Translations under genes and position numbers: made by a program
In this document: positions 26,364 to 34,267 of the stretch, one piece after another
How the letters are laid out: each line of letters starts with the position of its first letter
Position numbering within the stretch: position 1 is the first letter of the stretch
The notes under the pieces: generated by a model
What the model saw: the letters and a program-made list of their open reading frames with translations, nothing else
Database searches by the model: none
What the model was told of the DNA's origin: nothing
Assembly: GCA_034679345.1 (NCBI GenBank)
Contig: JAXDAY010000035.1
Coordinates: 30,998 to 94,997 of the forward strand
Origin: JAXDAY01 sp034679345
GTDB lineage: Bacteria; Eisenbacteria; RBG-16-71-46; CAIMUX01; VGJL01
DNA length: 64,000 bases
Direction: 5' to 3'

Positions 26364-28307
26364 ATGAGCACAAGCGACGATCCGCGCCATCCCGAGCCGA
26401 CCCCTGCGGCGATGGGCGCCGATTCCGATCGACTGCCGATCGAGGGGTTCAAGGGAACTCCGGAAGAGATCGAGCAGGAGTGGTTCGACAAAGTCTACAC
26501 CGGTCGCGGCGACTCGATGCTCCAGCTCACCTGGCGCGCCGTGATCATGGGATCGGTCCTGGGAGGCGTCCTCTCCCTCACGAACCTCTACATCGGTCTC
26601 AAGGCGGGCTGGGGGTTCGGCGTCGCGATCACGGCCTGCATCCTCTCCTACGCCATCTGGACCTCCCTCTACAAGATGCGGATCGCGAAGACCCCGATGA
26701 CCGTGCTCGAGAACAACTGCATGCAATCGACGGCGAGTTCCGCCGGCTACTCGACCGGAGGAACGCTGGTCTCGGCCTTCGCGGCCTACATCCTGCTCAA
26801 CGAGACGACCATGCCCATCGGTCTTTTGATGGCCTGGGTCTTCTTCTTGGCCGTGCTCGGGGTGACGATGGCGATTCCGATGAAGCGCCAGATGATCAAC
26901 GTCGAGCAGCTCCGATTCCCCAGTGGGATCGCGGCGGCCGAGACGCTGCACGCGCTGCACTCGACCGGCTCCAGAGGGATGCAGTCGGCGCGGGCGCTCG
27001 GATGGGCCGGACTGTTCGGCCTGGTGAGCAAGTTCTGGACGGAGGGGCTCACCCTGATCAGCGCGAAGCTCGAGCCGTTCATGATCGGCAGCTGGGTCAC
27101 GGCCTTCAACACGAAGGCGTTCGGCGAGGCCTGGATGGGCCGGACGGTGCAGTTCTCCTGGGAGCCGATGTTCATCGCCGCCGGCGCGATCACCGGCATG
27201 CGCGTCTGCGCGAGCATGCTTCTGGGGAGCGTCCTCTGCTGGATGGTATTCGCTCCGTGGCTGCAGTCCCAGGGCCTCGTCCCCGCGGCGGGCGGTTATC
27301 GCGACATCGTGAGCTGGACGCTCTGGGCCGGCACCGCATGCATGGTCACATCGGGCCTCCTCGCCTTCGGGATGCAGTGGCGCAGCGCGGCGCGCGCCTT
27401 CAGCGGTCTCGCCGCGATGTTCCGGGGCTCGAGACGGGACAAGACGAAGACCTCCGTCGAGTCGATCGAGACTCCCGCGTCCTGGTTCGTCGCCGGGCAG
27501 TTGCTCGGTTTCGTCGGACTCGCCTACCTGGGCGCGACCACCTTCGGGATGCCCTACTGGCAAACGGCGATCGCCGTCATCCTCTCCTTCGCCCTGGCGC
27601 TGGTCGCATGCCGGGTGACGGGCGAAACCGACACGACGCCCGTCGGAGCCATGGGGAAGATCACGCAGCTCACCTTCGGCGCCATCCATCCCGGAAACAT
27701 GAACGTGAATCTGATGAGCGCCAACGTGACGGCCGCCTGCGCGGGCGGAGCGGCCGATCTGCTGACCGACCTGAAGAGCGGCTACCTGCTCGGCGCGAAT
27801 CCGAAGAAGCAGTTCATCGCCCAGTTCGCCGGAATCTTCATCGGGACGCTGATCCCGGTTCTCGTCTTCAGCATCCTGGTCCCGAACCCCAGGGTGCTCG
27901 GCTCGGATCAGTTTCCCGCCCCCGCGGCGCAGACCTGGAAAGCCGTCGCCGAGGCTCTGAGCCACGGGCTCGCCGCCCTCGAGCCGGTGAAGGTCTGGTG
28001 CATCGTGATCGGCGGATTGGTGGGACTCATCCTCCCCATTCTCTCGAGGCTCTTCCCGAAGGGGCAGAGGTGGATCCCCTCGCCCGCCGGCCTCGGACTG
28101 GCATGGACGTTCCACTGGTACTACGGGCTGCTCTTCTTCCTCGGCGCGGTCATCGGAACGATCATCGAGCGGAGGGCCCCCAAGTGGGCTGAAGACAACA
28201 CATTCCCAGTCGCTTCGGGCGTCATCGCCGGCGAGAGTCTCATGGGGGTCGTGATCGTGCTCTGGCAGAACGGCCCGGAGATGATCAAGAAGATCCTCGG
28301 GTTCTAG
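26364..28307 (+). CDS. OPT family oligopeptide transporter
   Basis: 647 residues with about fifteen hydrophobic helices. The bacterial OPT features are present: LTWRAVIMGSVLGGVLSLTNLYIGLKAGWGFGVAITACILSYA near the N-terminus, the TVLENNCMQSTASSAGYSTGG motif, MINVEQLRFPSGIAAAETL, and GETDTTPVGAMGKITQLTFG. These proteins import small peptides or metal-chelate substrates with protons. The annotated start (MSTSDDP) follows AAAGGA; residues encoded further upstream are Arg-rich and overlap a promoter candidate. Substrate is unknown. Confidence 0.92.
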   Translation: MSTSDDPRHPEPTPAAMGADSDRLPIEGFKGTPEEIEQEWFDKVYTGRGDSMLQLTWRAVIMGSVLGGVLSLTNLYIGLKAGWGFGVAITACILSYAIWTSLYKMRIAKTPMTVLENNCMQSTASSAGYSTGGTLVSAFAAYILLNETTMPIGLLMAWVFFLAVLGVTMAIPMKRQMINVEQLRFPSGIAAAETLHALHSTGSRGMQSARALGWAGLFGLVSKFWTEGLTLISAKLEPFMIGSWVTAFNTKAFGEAWMGRTVQFSWEPMFIAAGAITGMRVCASMLLGSVLCWMVFAPWLQSQGLVPAAGGYRDIVSWTLWAGTACMVTSGLLAFGMQWRSAARAFSGLAAMFRGSRRDKTKTSVESIETPASWFVAGQLLGFVGLAYLGATTFGMPYWQTAIAVILSFALALVACRVTGETDTTPVGAMGKITQLTFGAIHPGNMNVNLMSANVTAACAGGAADLLTDLKSGYLLGANPKKQFIAQFAGIFIGTLIPVLVFSILVPNPRVLGSDQFPAPAAQTWKAVAEALSHGLAALEPVKVWCIVIGGLVGLILPILSRLFPKGQRWIPSPAGLGLAWTFHWYYGLLFFLGAVIGTIIERRAPKWAEDNTFPVASGVIAGESLMGVVIVLWQNGPEMIKKILGF

Positions 28308-28327
28308 GCCCCTGGAAGATCTGGGCA

Positions 28328-28355
28328 GGGGAGGGGACACGCGGGGCCCCTCCCC
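28328..28355 (+). terminator. GC hairpin after the OPT gene
   Basis: GGGGAGGGG (28328-28336) pairs with CCCCTCCCC (28347-28355) around a 10-base loop, 20 bp after the stop. No T-run follows, so termination would be imperfect or Rho-assisted. Confidence 0.45.
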
Positions 28356-28368
28356 AGCCCCCCTCCGC

Positions 28369-28398
28369 TTGCCCCCCCTTCGTGCCCTGCGCTATCCT
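28369..28398 (+). promoter_or_regulatory. Promoter candidate for the WYL regulator
   Basis: -35 TTGCCC (28369-28374), an 18-bp spacer and -10 TATCCT (28393-28398), 24 bases before the start codon. The same -35 hexamer and spacer length recur before the lysine aminotransferase gene. Confidence 0.45.
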
Positions 28399-28422
28399 CC
28401 TCGGGTCCTCGGAAGGAACGAA

Positions 28423-29460
28423 ATGATCACGACCCATCCCCCGATCCTGCGGATCCTGCGGATTCATCAGATGATCCGCGAGAAGCGCTACCCGAATGTG
28501 CCCGGACTGGCGCGCCTCCTCGAGGTCTCTCGCAGGACAGTGCAGCGGGACATCGAGTTTCTGCGTGATCAGATGGGAGCGCCCCTCGCCTTCAACCCCC
28601 TCGAGGGCGGCTACGAGTACACCGAGGAAGGCTTCGCCCTTCCCGATGTGCAAATGACCGAAGGAGAGGTGCTCGCGTTGATGGTCGCCGACCGCGCCCT
28701 ATCGGCGTACCGGGGAACCGAGAGCGAAGGGCTGCTCCGCCAACTCCTGAACAAGGCGATTCTGGCCCTCGGGGAGCGCACGACCGTCTCGCCCCAGACG
28801 GTCGCGAAATCCTACTCCTTCCGCCATAGCTCGGCGCCCGCGCGCATCGATTCCGCCGTCTTCGCGATGATCGAGAAGGCGATCCGGGAGCGTTCGACTC
28901 TCGAGGTGGTCTACCACACGCAGAGCCGGGGCGAGACGGGCCGGCGCCGGCTCGACCCTTACCACCTGGCCAACGTGGACGGCGACTGGTACCTGCTCGC
29001 CTATTGCCACAAGCATCAGTCGACGCGCGTCTTCAAGCCGGCGCGCATCCGGAGCGCGAAAGAGACGGGGCAGACTTATGTTCCCCGCGCGTTCGATCCG
29101 GCGGAGTTTCTGCGCACGAAGATCGGCACCATGGGCGGGGACAAGATCTTCGACGCGGTCATCCGGTTCGATCCCACGCTTGCGGGCCACATCCTCGAGC
29201 GGGAGTGGGGAGCTGGTTACAAGGTCCAGACCCTGGTCAGCGGCGGCGTCGAGCTGACCTTCCGCAGCGAGAACCCCGACGCCGTCGTCCGTTGGTGCCT
29301 GGGTTGGGGCGCCGGGGCGGAGATCGTCTCTCCTCCCTGGGTCCGACGACGGGCGACCCAGATCCTGCATCGGATCGCCAAGCAGTACGTGGCGAAGGTC
29401 CGGCCCGTCCGCAAGGCGCCGCGCCGCCACCGCCCCCCGTCCCGCCCTCCGTCCGCCTGA
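28423..29460 (+). CDS. WYL-domain helix-turn-helix transcriptional regulator
   Basis: 345 residues. The N-terminal winged helix (ILRIHQMIREKRYPNVPGLARLLEVSRRTVQRDIEFLRDQMG) is the DeoR-like HTH of this family. The central WYL domain contains RRRLDPYHLANVDGDWYLLAYCHKHQSTRVFKPARI. A WCX-type C-terminal domain (VIRFDPTLAGHILEREW) follows, ending in a basic Arg/Pro tail. WYL domains sense ligands, often nucleic-acid-derived ones, and regulate DNA repair, defence or metabolism. The ATG at 28423 has GGAAGG 6 bases upstream. No defence genes lie nearby, so its targets are unclear. Confidence 0.9.
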   Translation: MITTHPPILRILRIHQMIREKRYPNVPGLARLLEVSRRTVQRDIEFLRDQMGAPLAFNPLEGGYEYTEEGFALPDVQMTEGEVLALMVADRALSAYRGTESEGLLRQLLNKAILALGERTTVSPQTVAKSYSFRHSSAPARIDSAVFAMIEKAIRERSTLEVVYHTQSRGETGRRRLDPYHLANVDGDWYLLAYCHKHQSTRVFKPARIRSAKETGQTYVPRAFDPAEFLRTKIGTMGGDKIFDAVIRFDPTLAGHILEREWGAGYKVQTLVSGGVELTFRSENPDAVVRWCLGWGAGAEIVSPPWVRRRATQILHRIAKQYVAKVRPVRKAPRRHRPPSRPPSA

Positions 29461-29561
29461 GCGGATCTCCGAGGAAGTAACGCCAGAAGCCGCTGCGGAC
29501 GGTCCAGCCGGCCAAAGCTCTCAAGATGAAGCCGCATCGAGAAGAAGTCTGGAGGATTCCC

Positions 29562-30119
29562 ATGATCGCCGCGACCCAACTGAAGGTCGGCAACATCGTC
29601 AACTACAATGGCGAGCCGCATCGAATCACGAAGGTCCTGCATGTGACCCCGGGCAACTGGCGGGGCATGGTGCAGGCCCAGATGATCAACCTGCGAAACG
29701 GCAACCGCTATGAGTATCGCTACCGCTCCGATGAGAAGGTGGAGCTTCTCTCCTTGGAGACCCACCCCCTGAAGTTCATGTACCGGCAGGGCGACGAGTT
29801 CCATTTCATGAACACCGAGACCTACGAGCTCATGAGCCTGACGGCGGAAACGCTCGGAGACGTTGTTTACTACTTGGTCGAGGAGTCGGAGGTGGAGGCC
29901 CACTACTATGAGGGCAGTCCGGTTTCCGTGGAGGTGCCGACCTTCGTGATCCTGACCGTCGCGGAGACCGAGCCGACTCTGAAGGGAGCCACCGTGAGCG
30001 CGTCCCCGAAGCGGGCGGTCACGGAGACAGGACTCGAGATCAAGGTTCCGCAGTTCATCGATGTGGGCGAGAAGGTCCGGATCGACACCAGGGATGGAAG
30101 CTTCGTGGAGCGAGCCTGA
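29562..30119 (+). CDS. efp: Translation elongation factor P with non-canonical loop
   Basis: 185 residues, the three-domain EF-P length. The KOW-like domain begins MIAATQLKVGNIVNYNGEPHRITKVLHV. The OB domains contain VELLSLETHPLKFMYRQGDEFHFMN and end TGLEIKVPQFIDVGEKVRIDTRDGSFVERA, a near-perfect EF-P C-terminus. EF-P relieves ribosome stalling at polyproline. The loop tip normally PGKGQAF, whose lysine is modified, reads PGNWRGM here: Asn32 takes the lysine position and Arg34 is two residues on. No EpmA, EarP or YmfI-like modifier lies in this window. The start is the ATG at 29562 with GGAGG 6 bases upstream. Confidence 0.94.
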   Translation: MIAATQLKVGNIVNYNGEPHRITKVLHVTPGNWRGMVQAQMINLRNGNRYEYRYRSDEKVELLSLETHPLKFMYRQGDEFHFMNTETYELMSLTAETLGDVVYYLVEESEVEAHYYEGSPVSVEVPTFVILTVAETEPTLKGATVSASPKRAVTETGLEIKVPQFIDVGEKVRIDTRDGSFVERA

Positions 30120-30224
30120 GCCCTATTCCCAACGTGAGGAACGATTTAGCCATCAATTCGTCCATTTCGCCGTATGCCCTGGGAAACGCGGGCGTATCCC
30201 CTGGCGGTCGGTGAACTTAGGGGC

Positions 30225-30319
30225 TTCACAGGAGCCGCTTCCATAAAGTATTCTAATTGAGCCGCCAACTTCCCCTGACCTGGTACCGGCGGGGGGCCGC
30301 AGGTTGTTCTGCATGCAGA
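30225..30319 (+). promoter_or_regulatory. Promoter and structured leader of secreted protein copy 1
   Basis: -35 TTCACA (30225-30230), 18-bp spacer, -10 TATTCT (30249-30254). The leader then has a stem CCCCTG (30272-30277) with CGGGGG (30290-30295) around a GGTACCG-containing loop, and a perfect 12-bp palindrome TCTGCATGCAGA (30308-30319), followed by AGGAGG and the ATG. The same arrangement precedes copy 2, with U-A changed to U-G in the stem so pairing is kept. Confidence 0.55.
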
Positions 30320-30341
30320 GCCAACACATCAGGAGGTTCCA

Positions 30342-31412
30342 ATGCGTCTTGTGTTTGTCTTGTGCCTCATGGCGCTGTGTATGAGCAGCGCCGCCATGGC
30401 CGATCCGGCCAACCTCGAGCCGAAGGACTGGAGCTTCGTCCACGGCGAGCCCCGGGAGATCATCCCGGAGCAGGAGCCGAACGACGAGTGCCCGGGTCAG
30501 CGGCTGTCTTGCGGCGACGTGATCGAACCGGCGTTCCTGGACCCGGGAAACCTGGACTGGTATCAGTTCGAGGTCGCAGCCGCGGGCACCTGGGTGACGA
30601 TCGGCGTCGAGGGCTATCAAGGCTCTTCGTGGGACGCCTATCTCGAGCTCTATTCCGATGACTGCGTCACGCTGCTCGCTTCCGACGACGATAGCGGGCC
30701 GGGACTCTTCCCCCTGATCGTCAACTACGTCGCCCCGTACGCCGGGCTCTACAACGTCAAGGTGCGCGGCTTCGGCGGATCCAGCAGCGGCGCATACAGG
30801 ATGTATGTCAACTGCACCGATCCCATTCCCCCGCCCGAGAACGACACGTGCGACACCGCGCTTCCCATCGACCGCTGCACCACCGGGTCGCTCAACGGCG
30901 ACGTCACCTACGCTACGAACGACTACAGCCCGCCGAGCGGGTGCACCGGCTACTCCGCCAACGGCAAGGACGTCGTCTACTACGTCGACCTGCTCGCCGG
31001 CGATCAGGTCAGCCTCGTTTATACCCAGCTTCTGTATGACACCTCGTTCTACGTCGTCACCGACTGCGTGAACATGGACTGCGTCGCGGGCGCGGATGAC
31101 ACCCTGACCGGCGAGCCTGAGGTGATCAACTTCGTCGCGGCGTCCGACGGCCGGTACTACATCATCCTCGACGCTTATGGCACCGACACCGGCGGCGCCT
31201 GGACTCTCGACTACAGTATCGACTGCCCGACTCCGCCGACGGAGGAGGCCTGCTGCTTCGACGATGGAACCTGCCAGATGCTGCTCGCCAACCGCTGCAC
31301 CGAGGCGGGCGGCGAGCCGATGGGCGAGGGGACGACCTGCGACACGGTCAACTGCGAGATCGTTCCCGCCAATCAGACCACTTGGGGCCAGATCAAGAGC
31401 GACTACCGCTAG
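30342..31412 (+). CDS. Secreted PPC-like, cysteine-rich protein with TWGQI C-terminal motif, copy 1
   Basis: 356 residues. Signal peptide MRLVFVLCLMALCMSSAAMA, then IIPEQEPNDECPGQRLSCGDVIEPAFLDPGNLDWYQFEV, which resembles a bacterial pre-peptidase C-terminal (PPC) beta-sandwich. A second such unit begins PPPENDTCDTALPI. Near the end is a cysteine module CCFDDGTCQMLLANRC..GGEPMGEGTTCDTVNC, known as a repeat in secreted proteins of several phyla. The extreme C-terminus is NQTTWGQIKSDYR, shared with the adjacent paralogue. No catalytic residues are seen, so a structural or binding role at the cell surface is likely. The motif at the tail may be a sorting signal. Confidence 0.8.
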   Translation: MRLVFVLCLMALCMSSAAMADPANLEPKDWSFVHGEPREIIPEQEPNDECPGQRLSCGDVIEPAFLDPGNLDWYQFEVAAAGTWVTIGVEGYQGSSWDAYLELYSDDCVTLLASDDDSGPGLFPLIVNYVAPYAGLYNVKVRGFGGSSSGAYRMYVNCTDPIPPPENDTCDTALPIDRCTTGSLNGDVTYATNDYSPPSGCTGYSANGKDVVYYVDLLAGDQVSLVYTQLLYDTSFYVVTDCVNMDCVAGADDTLTGEPEVINFVAASDGRYYIILDAYGTDTGGAWTLDYSIDCPTPPTEEACCFDDGTCQMLLANRCTEAGGEPMGEGTTCDTVNCEIVPANQTTWGQIKSDYR

Positions 31413-31445
31413 TCCGCTCTCTGACCGGTTCCGGGTCGAACGAGG

Positions 31446-31476
31446 GCCCCGTCCCCCAATCCGGGACGGGGCTTTC
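31446..31476 (+). terminator. Intrinsic terminator after copy 1
   Basis: GCCCCGTCCC (31446-31455) and GGGACGGGGC (31463-31472) form a perfect 10-bp stem around a 7-base loop, then TTT. It lies 33 bp after the stop, so the second copy needs its own promoter. Confidence 0.8.
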
Positions 31477-31603
31477 GATTGGACCGGAGGCGGTCCGCGG
31501 CCGGGCCGCCGCCGACCGGGTCGCGCGGACCCGAAAATTCAACATATTCGTCGCAGATACAGACAACCGTAAGTCTACCTTCAGGATGGACTTGTGAATG
31601 GGC

Positions 31604-31700
31604 TTTACAAGTGGCCTCGAATGCGGTACTCTTATTCTGCTTGCGAATTTCCCCTGCGCCGGTACCGACAGGGGGCCGCAAGTGTGTTCTGCATGCAGAA
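31604..31700 (+). promoter_or_regulatory. Promoter and structured leader of secreted protein copy 2
   Basis: -35 TTTACA (31604-31609), 17-bp spacer, -10 TACTCT (31627-31632). Stem CCCCTG (31651-31656) with CAGGGG (31669-31674) around a loop containing GGTACCG, then the palindrome TTCTGCATGCAGAA (31687-31700), then AGGAGG before the ATG. From CCCCTG to the ATG the sequence is close to identical to the leader of copy 1, with no length change. Confidence 0.55.
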
Positions 31701-31721
31701 TCAACACATCAGGAGGTTCAC

Positions 31722-32780
31722 ATGCGTCTTGTGTCTGTGCTTTGCCTCATGGCGCTGTGTATCAGCAGCGTCGCCATGGCCGATCCGGCCAACGTAGAGC
31801 CGAAGGACTGGTCCTTCAACCTCCAGGGTCGGGAGATCATCCCCGAGCAGGAGCCGAACGACACGTGCCCGGGCCAGCAGATGGCCTGCGGCGACGTGAT
31901 CGAGCCTGGCTACCTGGACCCGAGCACCTTTGACTGGTTCCAGTTCGAGGTCGCGGTTGCCGGGACCTGGCTCACCATCGGAATCGATAGCTACAATGGG
32001 TCCTCGTGGGACTCCTACCTCGAGCTCTACGCCGATGACTGCACCACGATGATCGCTTCCGACGACGACAGCGGCCCGGGTCTCTTCTCCCTCATCTCGA
32101 ACTTCGTGACGACCTACGCGGGCACCTACAACATCAAGGTGCGTGGCTTCGGCTCCGGCGGTGGCGACTATCGGATGTTCGTCACTTGCTCAGAGCCGAT
32201 TCCTCCGCCCGAGAACGACACCTGCGACGGCGCGATTCCCATCGAGCCGTGCACGAGCGGCACGATCGTCGGCGACCTGACCTATGCCACCAACGACTAC
32301 AGCCCGACGAACGGCTGCACCGGGTATTCGGCGAACTCCAAGGACGTCGTCTACCTGCTCGCGGCGACTGCCGGTGACATCATCGATATCACCTACACGA
32401 CCCCGGAATATGATGGCTCGATCTATATCCTCTCCGACTGCGGCGACATGAACAGCTGCGTGATCGGCGAGGACGATCCCGAGCCCGAGCACTTCGTCTG
32501 GAACGTCGGGTCCACCGGAACCTACTACCTGATCGCGGATGGCTACTCCACCAATGCCGGTGGTCCGTTCACGATCGACTTCGTCTGGACCTGCACAGTT
32601 CCGCCGACGGAGGAGGCCTGCTGCTTCCCCGACGGCTCCTGCCAGATGTTGCTTGCCGACCGCTGCATCGAGGCGGGTGGCGAGCCGATGGGCGAGGGGA
32701 CGACCTGCGACACGGTCTACTGCGAGATCGTTCCTGCCAATCAGACGACTTGGGGCCAGATCCGGAGCAACTACCGCTAG
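31722..32780 (+). CDS. Secreted PPC-like, cysteine-rich protein with TWGQI C-terminal motif, copy 2
   Basis: 352 residues, a paralogue of the upstream gene along its whole length. Signal peptide MRLVSVLCLMALCISSVAMA; PPC-like segments IIPEQEPNDTCPGQQMACGDVIEPGYLDPSTFDWFQFEV and PPPENDTCDGAIPI; the cysteine module CCFPDGSCQMLLADRC..GGEPMGEGTTCDTVYC; tail NQTTWGQIRSNYR. Divergence is concentrated in the middle (the second PPC-like unit), while the signal peptide, cysteine module and tail are nearly unchanged, as expected for a fairly recent tandem duplication under selection on the ends. Start chosen at the ATG after AGGAGG and aligned with copy 1. Confidence 0.8.
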   Translation: MRLVSVLCLMALCISSVAMADPANVEPKDWSFNLQGREIIPEQEPNDTCPGQQMACGDVIEPGYLDPSTFDWFQFEVAVAGTWLTIGIDSYNGSSWDSYLELYADDCTTMIASDDDSGPGLFSLISNFVTTYAGTYNIKVRGFGSGGGDYRMFVTCSEPIPPPENDTCDGAIPIEPCTSGTIVGDLTYATNDYSPTNGCTGYSANSKDVVYLLAATAGDIIDITYTTPEYDGSIYILSDCGDMNSCVIGEDDPEPEHFVWNVGSTGTYYLIADGYSTNAGGPFTIDFVWTCTVPPTEEACCFPDGSCQMLLADRCIEAGGEPMGEGTTCDTVYCEIVPANQTTWGQIRSNYR

Positions 32781-32808
32781 TCGCTCAACGAGCTGATCCC
32801 GGTTGTTC

Positions 32809-32841
32809 GAAGCCCCCGTCCCCTCGTGGGACGGGGGCTTC
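32809..32841. terminator. Bidirectional intrinsic terminator after copy 2
   Basis: GAAGCCCCCGTCCC (32809-32822) pairs perfectly with GGGACGGGGGCTTC (32828-32841) around CTCGT. The arms end in CTTC/GAAG rather than a long T-run. It sits between two converging genes and can serve both. Confidence 0.7.
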
Positions 32842-32883
32842 TCGCGTGCCCCCACGCCGCGCAGGCCTCCGCGGATGGCCTCT

Positions 32884-34089
32884 CTACAACTTGACGAGCT
32901 CCACCCGCCGGTTGTTCGACTTCCCCTCCGGCGTGTCGTTCGTGTCAATCGGCGCCGACTCCCCCAGCCCCTTCGCCTCCATGCGCGTCCCGTCGATCTT
33001 GTACGCCTCCTGGAGGTAGGTCCTCACGGCGGCGGCGCGGCTCTCGGAGAGCGCCAAGTTGTCGGCGTCGGCCCCGTCGCTGTCGGTGTGGCCCTCGATC
33101 GAGAGGCGCAGGGTCGTGTCGTCGGCGAGGAGCTGGCCGATATCGGCGAGCGTCTTGTAGGACTCGGCCTTGATCTTGGCCGATCCGGAGTCGAAGAGGA
33201 TCCCGTGGGTGACGATCCTCCCCGCGTCGTCGAGCTGCTGGCGGAGGGTCTTGCCGCCTTCCGCGAAGCGGAAGCTGCGCAGGAGCATCGGATTGTCGGC
33301 CTCGTCCGTCCAGGGATCCATGTGGATGCGGAATCCCACCGGCGCGAAATCCTCCATGGCCGGCACGTTGGCGATCCGCTCGTTGTCGAGGTAGCACTTC
33401 ATCGTGGACTTCGTCGCCATGATCCGCATCGTGTGGATGCCCGCGGCGAGACCGGAGGGAAGATCCTTGCTCGCGAGGTACTTGGGCGATCGATACAGCG
33501 CGGTGTGGACGTTGTCCTTGAGCTGCAGCTCGGCCAGGGCATTGTCCTCCGCGTCGATCCACTCGATGTAGAACCAGTGCCCTTTGCGCTGGGGACCCTT
33601 CGAGTAGAACTCCATCTCAACGGTGTACTTCGGGGGTAGAGGTCCCGGCGCGATCCGGGGACGGATCCTCCCCTCATCCGAGCACATGATGAACTTGTCC
33701 TTCCCCTGCTGGACCACCTCGAAGACTCCGTCGTCCAGGCTCCATCGAGAGGGAAACTCCCCCATCTCCTCTGCCGTGAGATCGTCGAAGAAGAGGACCT
33801 TGTCGCCCGGGATGAAGTCGTACTTCGTGAAGAGACTCATCTCCTCCGAGGCCGTCGAGGCGGCGGCGGCAGGCGCGGCTTCCTCGGCCGCTTCCCCTGC
33901 TGCTTCCTCCTGCGACGCAGGCGCCTCCGTTTCCTTGCCCTCGAGGGTTTCGTCGACCTTCTTGTCGATCTCTTCCTCGGTCTTCTGCTTGAGCTTGTCC
34001 TTGAGCTTGCCGAACTGCGCTTCGGCAGGACTGCCCATCAGCGCGAGACCGATGGCGGCGACGAGCACGATCCGCAGGCTCATGAGCAT
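32884..34089 (-). CDS. OmpA-family protein with lectin-like middle domain
   Basis: 401 residues. Signal peptide MSLRIVLVAAIGLALMGSPAEAQ, a charged helix FGKLKDKLKQKTEEEIDKKVDETL, then an Ala/Glu-rich linker to about residue 85. The middle (VLFFDDLTAEEMGEFPSRWSLDDGVFEV..DNPMLLRSFRFAEGG) looks like a beta-jelly-roll of the DUF1080/concanavalin type. The C-terminus is an OmpA peptidoglycan-binding domain: ILFDSGSAKIKAESYKTLADIGQLL, LSIEGHTDSDGADADNLALSESRAAAVRTYL, NNRRVELVKL. It probably tethers the envelope to peptidoglycan. Two in-frame ATGs (34089, 34083) follow AAGGAG at 3 and 9 bases; the second may be the true start. The M1 peptidase gene upstream may share its transcript. Confidence 0.85.
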   Translation of the reverse strand: MLMSLRIVLVAAIGLALMGSPAEAQFGKLKDKLKQKTEEEIDKKVDETLEGKETEAPASQEEAAGEAAEEAAPAAAASTASEEMSLFTKYDFIPGDKVLFFDDLTAEEMGEFPSRWSLDDGVFEVVQQGKDKFIMCSDEGRIRPRIAPGPLPPKYTVEMEFYSKGPQRKGHWFYIEWIDAEDNALAELQLKDNVHTALYRSPKYLASKDLPSGLAAGIHTMRIMATKSTMKCYLDNERIANVPAMEDFAPVGFRIHMDPWTDEADNPMLLRSFRFAEGGKTLRQQLDDAGRIVTHGILFDSGSAKIKAESYKTLADIGQLLADDTTLRLSIEGHTDSDGADADNLALSESRAAAVRTYLQEAYKIDGTRMEAKGLGESAPIDTNDTPEGKSNNRRVELVKL

Positions 34090-34267
34090 CGTCTCCTTCT
34101 CCGTTCCGGCTGGTCCTTCCATCCGCGGTCGCGGGCGCGCATCTGCGCCCCGCCTCGCTCCGCAGGACCCCAGTTTCGTCGAGACACCGCGCGCGCGCAA
34201 CCTACAAGCGAGGCGGGGGAACGACGTCGCCCGCCGCTCCCCCGCCGTTTCGATCCGTGCTCGGACT

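Noticed and set aside
26052..28340. A 762-codon frame antisense to the OPT transporter
   Set aside because: No signal peptide, domain or ribosome site; the opposite strand encodes a well-defined transporter.
28423..29460. A defence island signalled by the WYL regulator
   Set aside because: Neighbours are an OPT transporter and EF-P; no nuclease, helicase or toxin genes are close.
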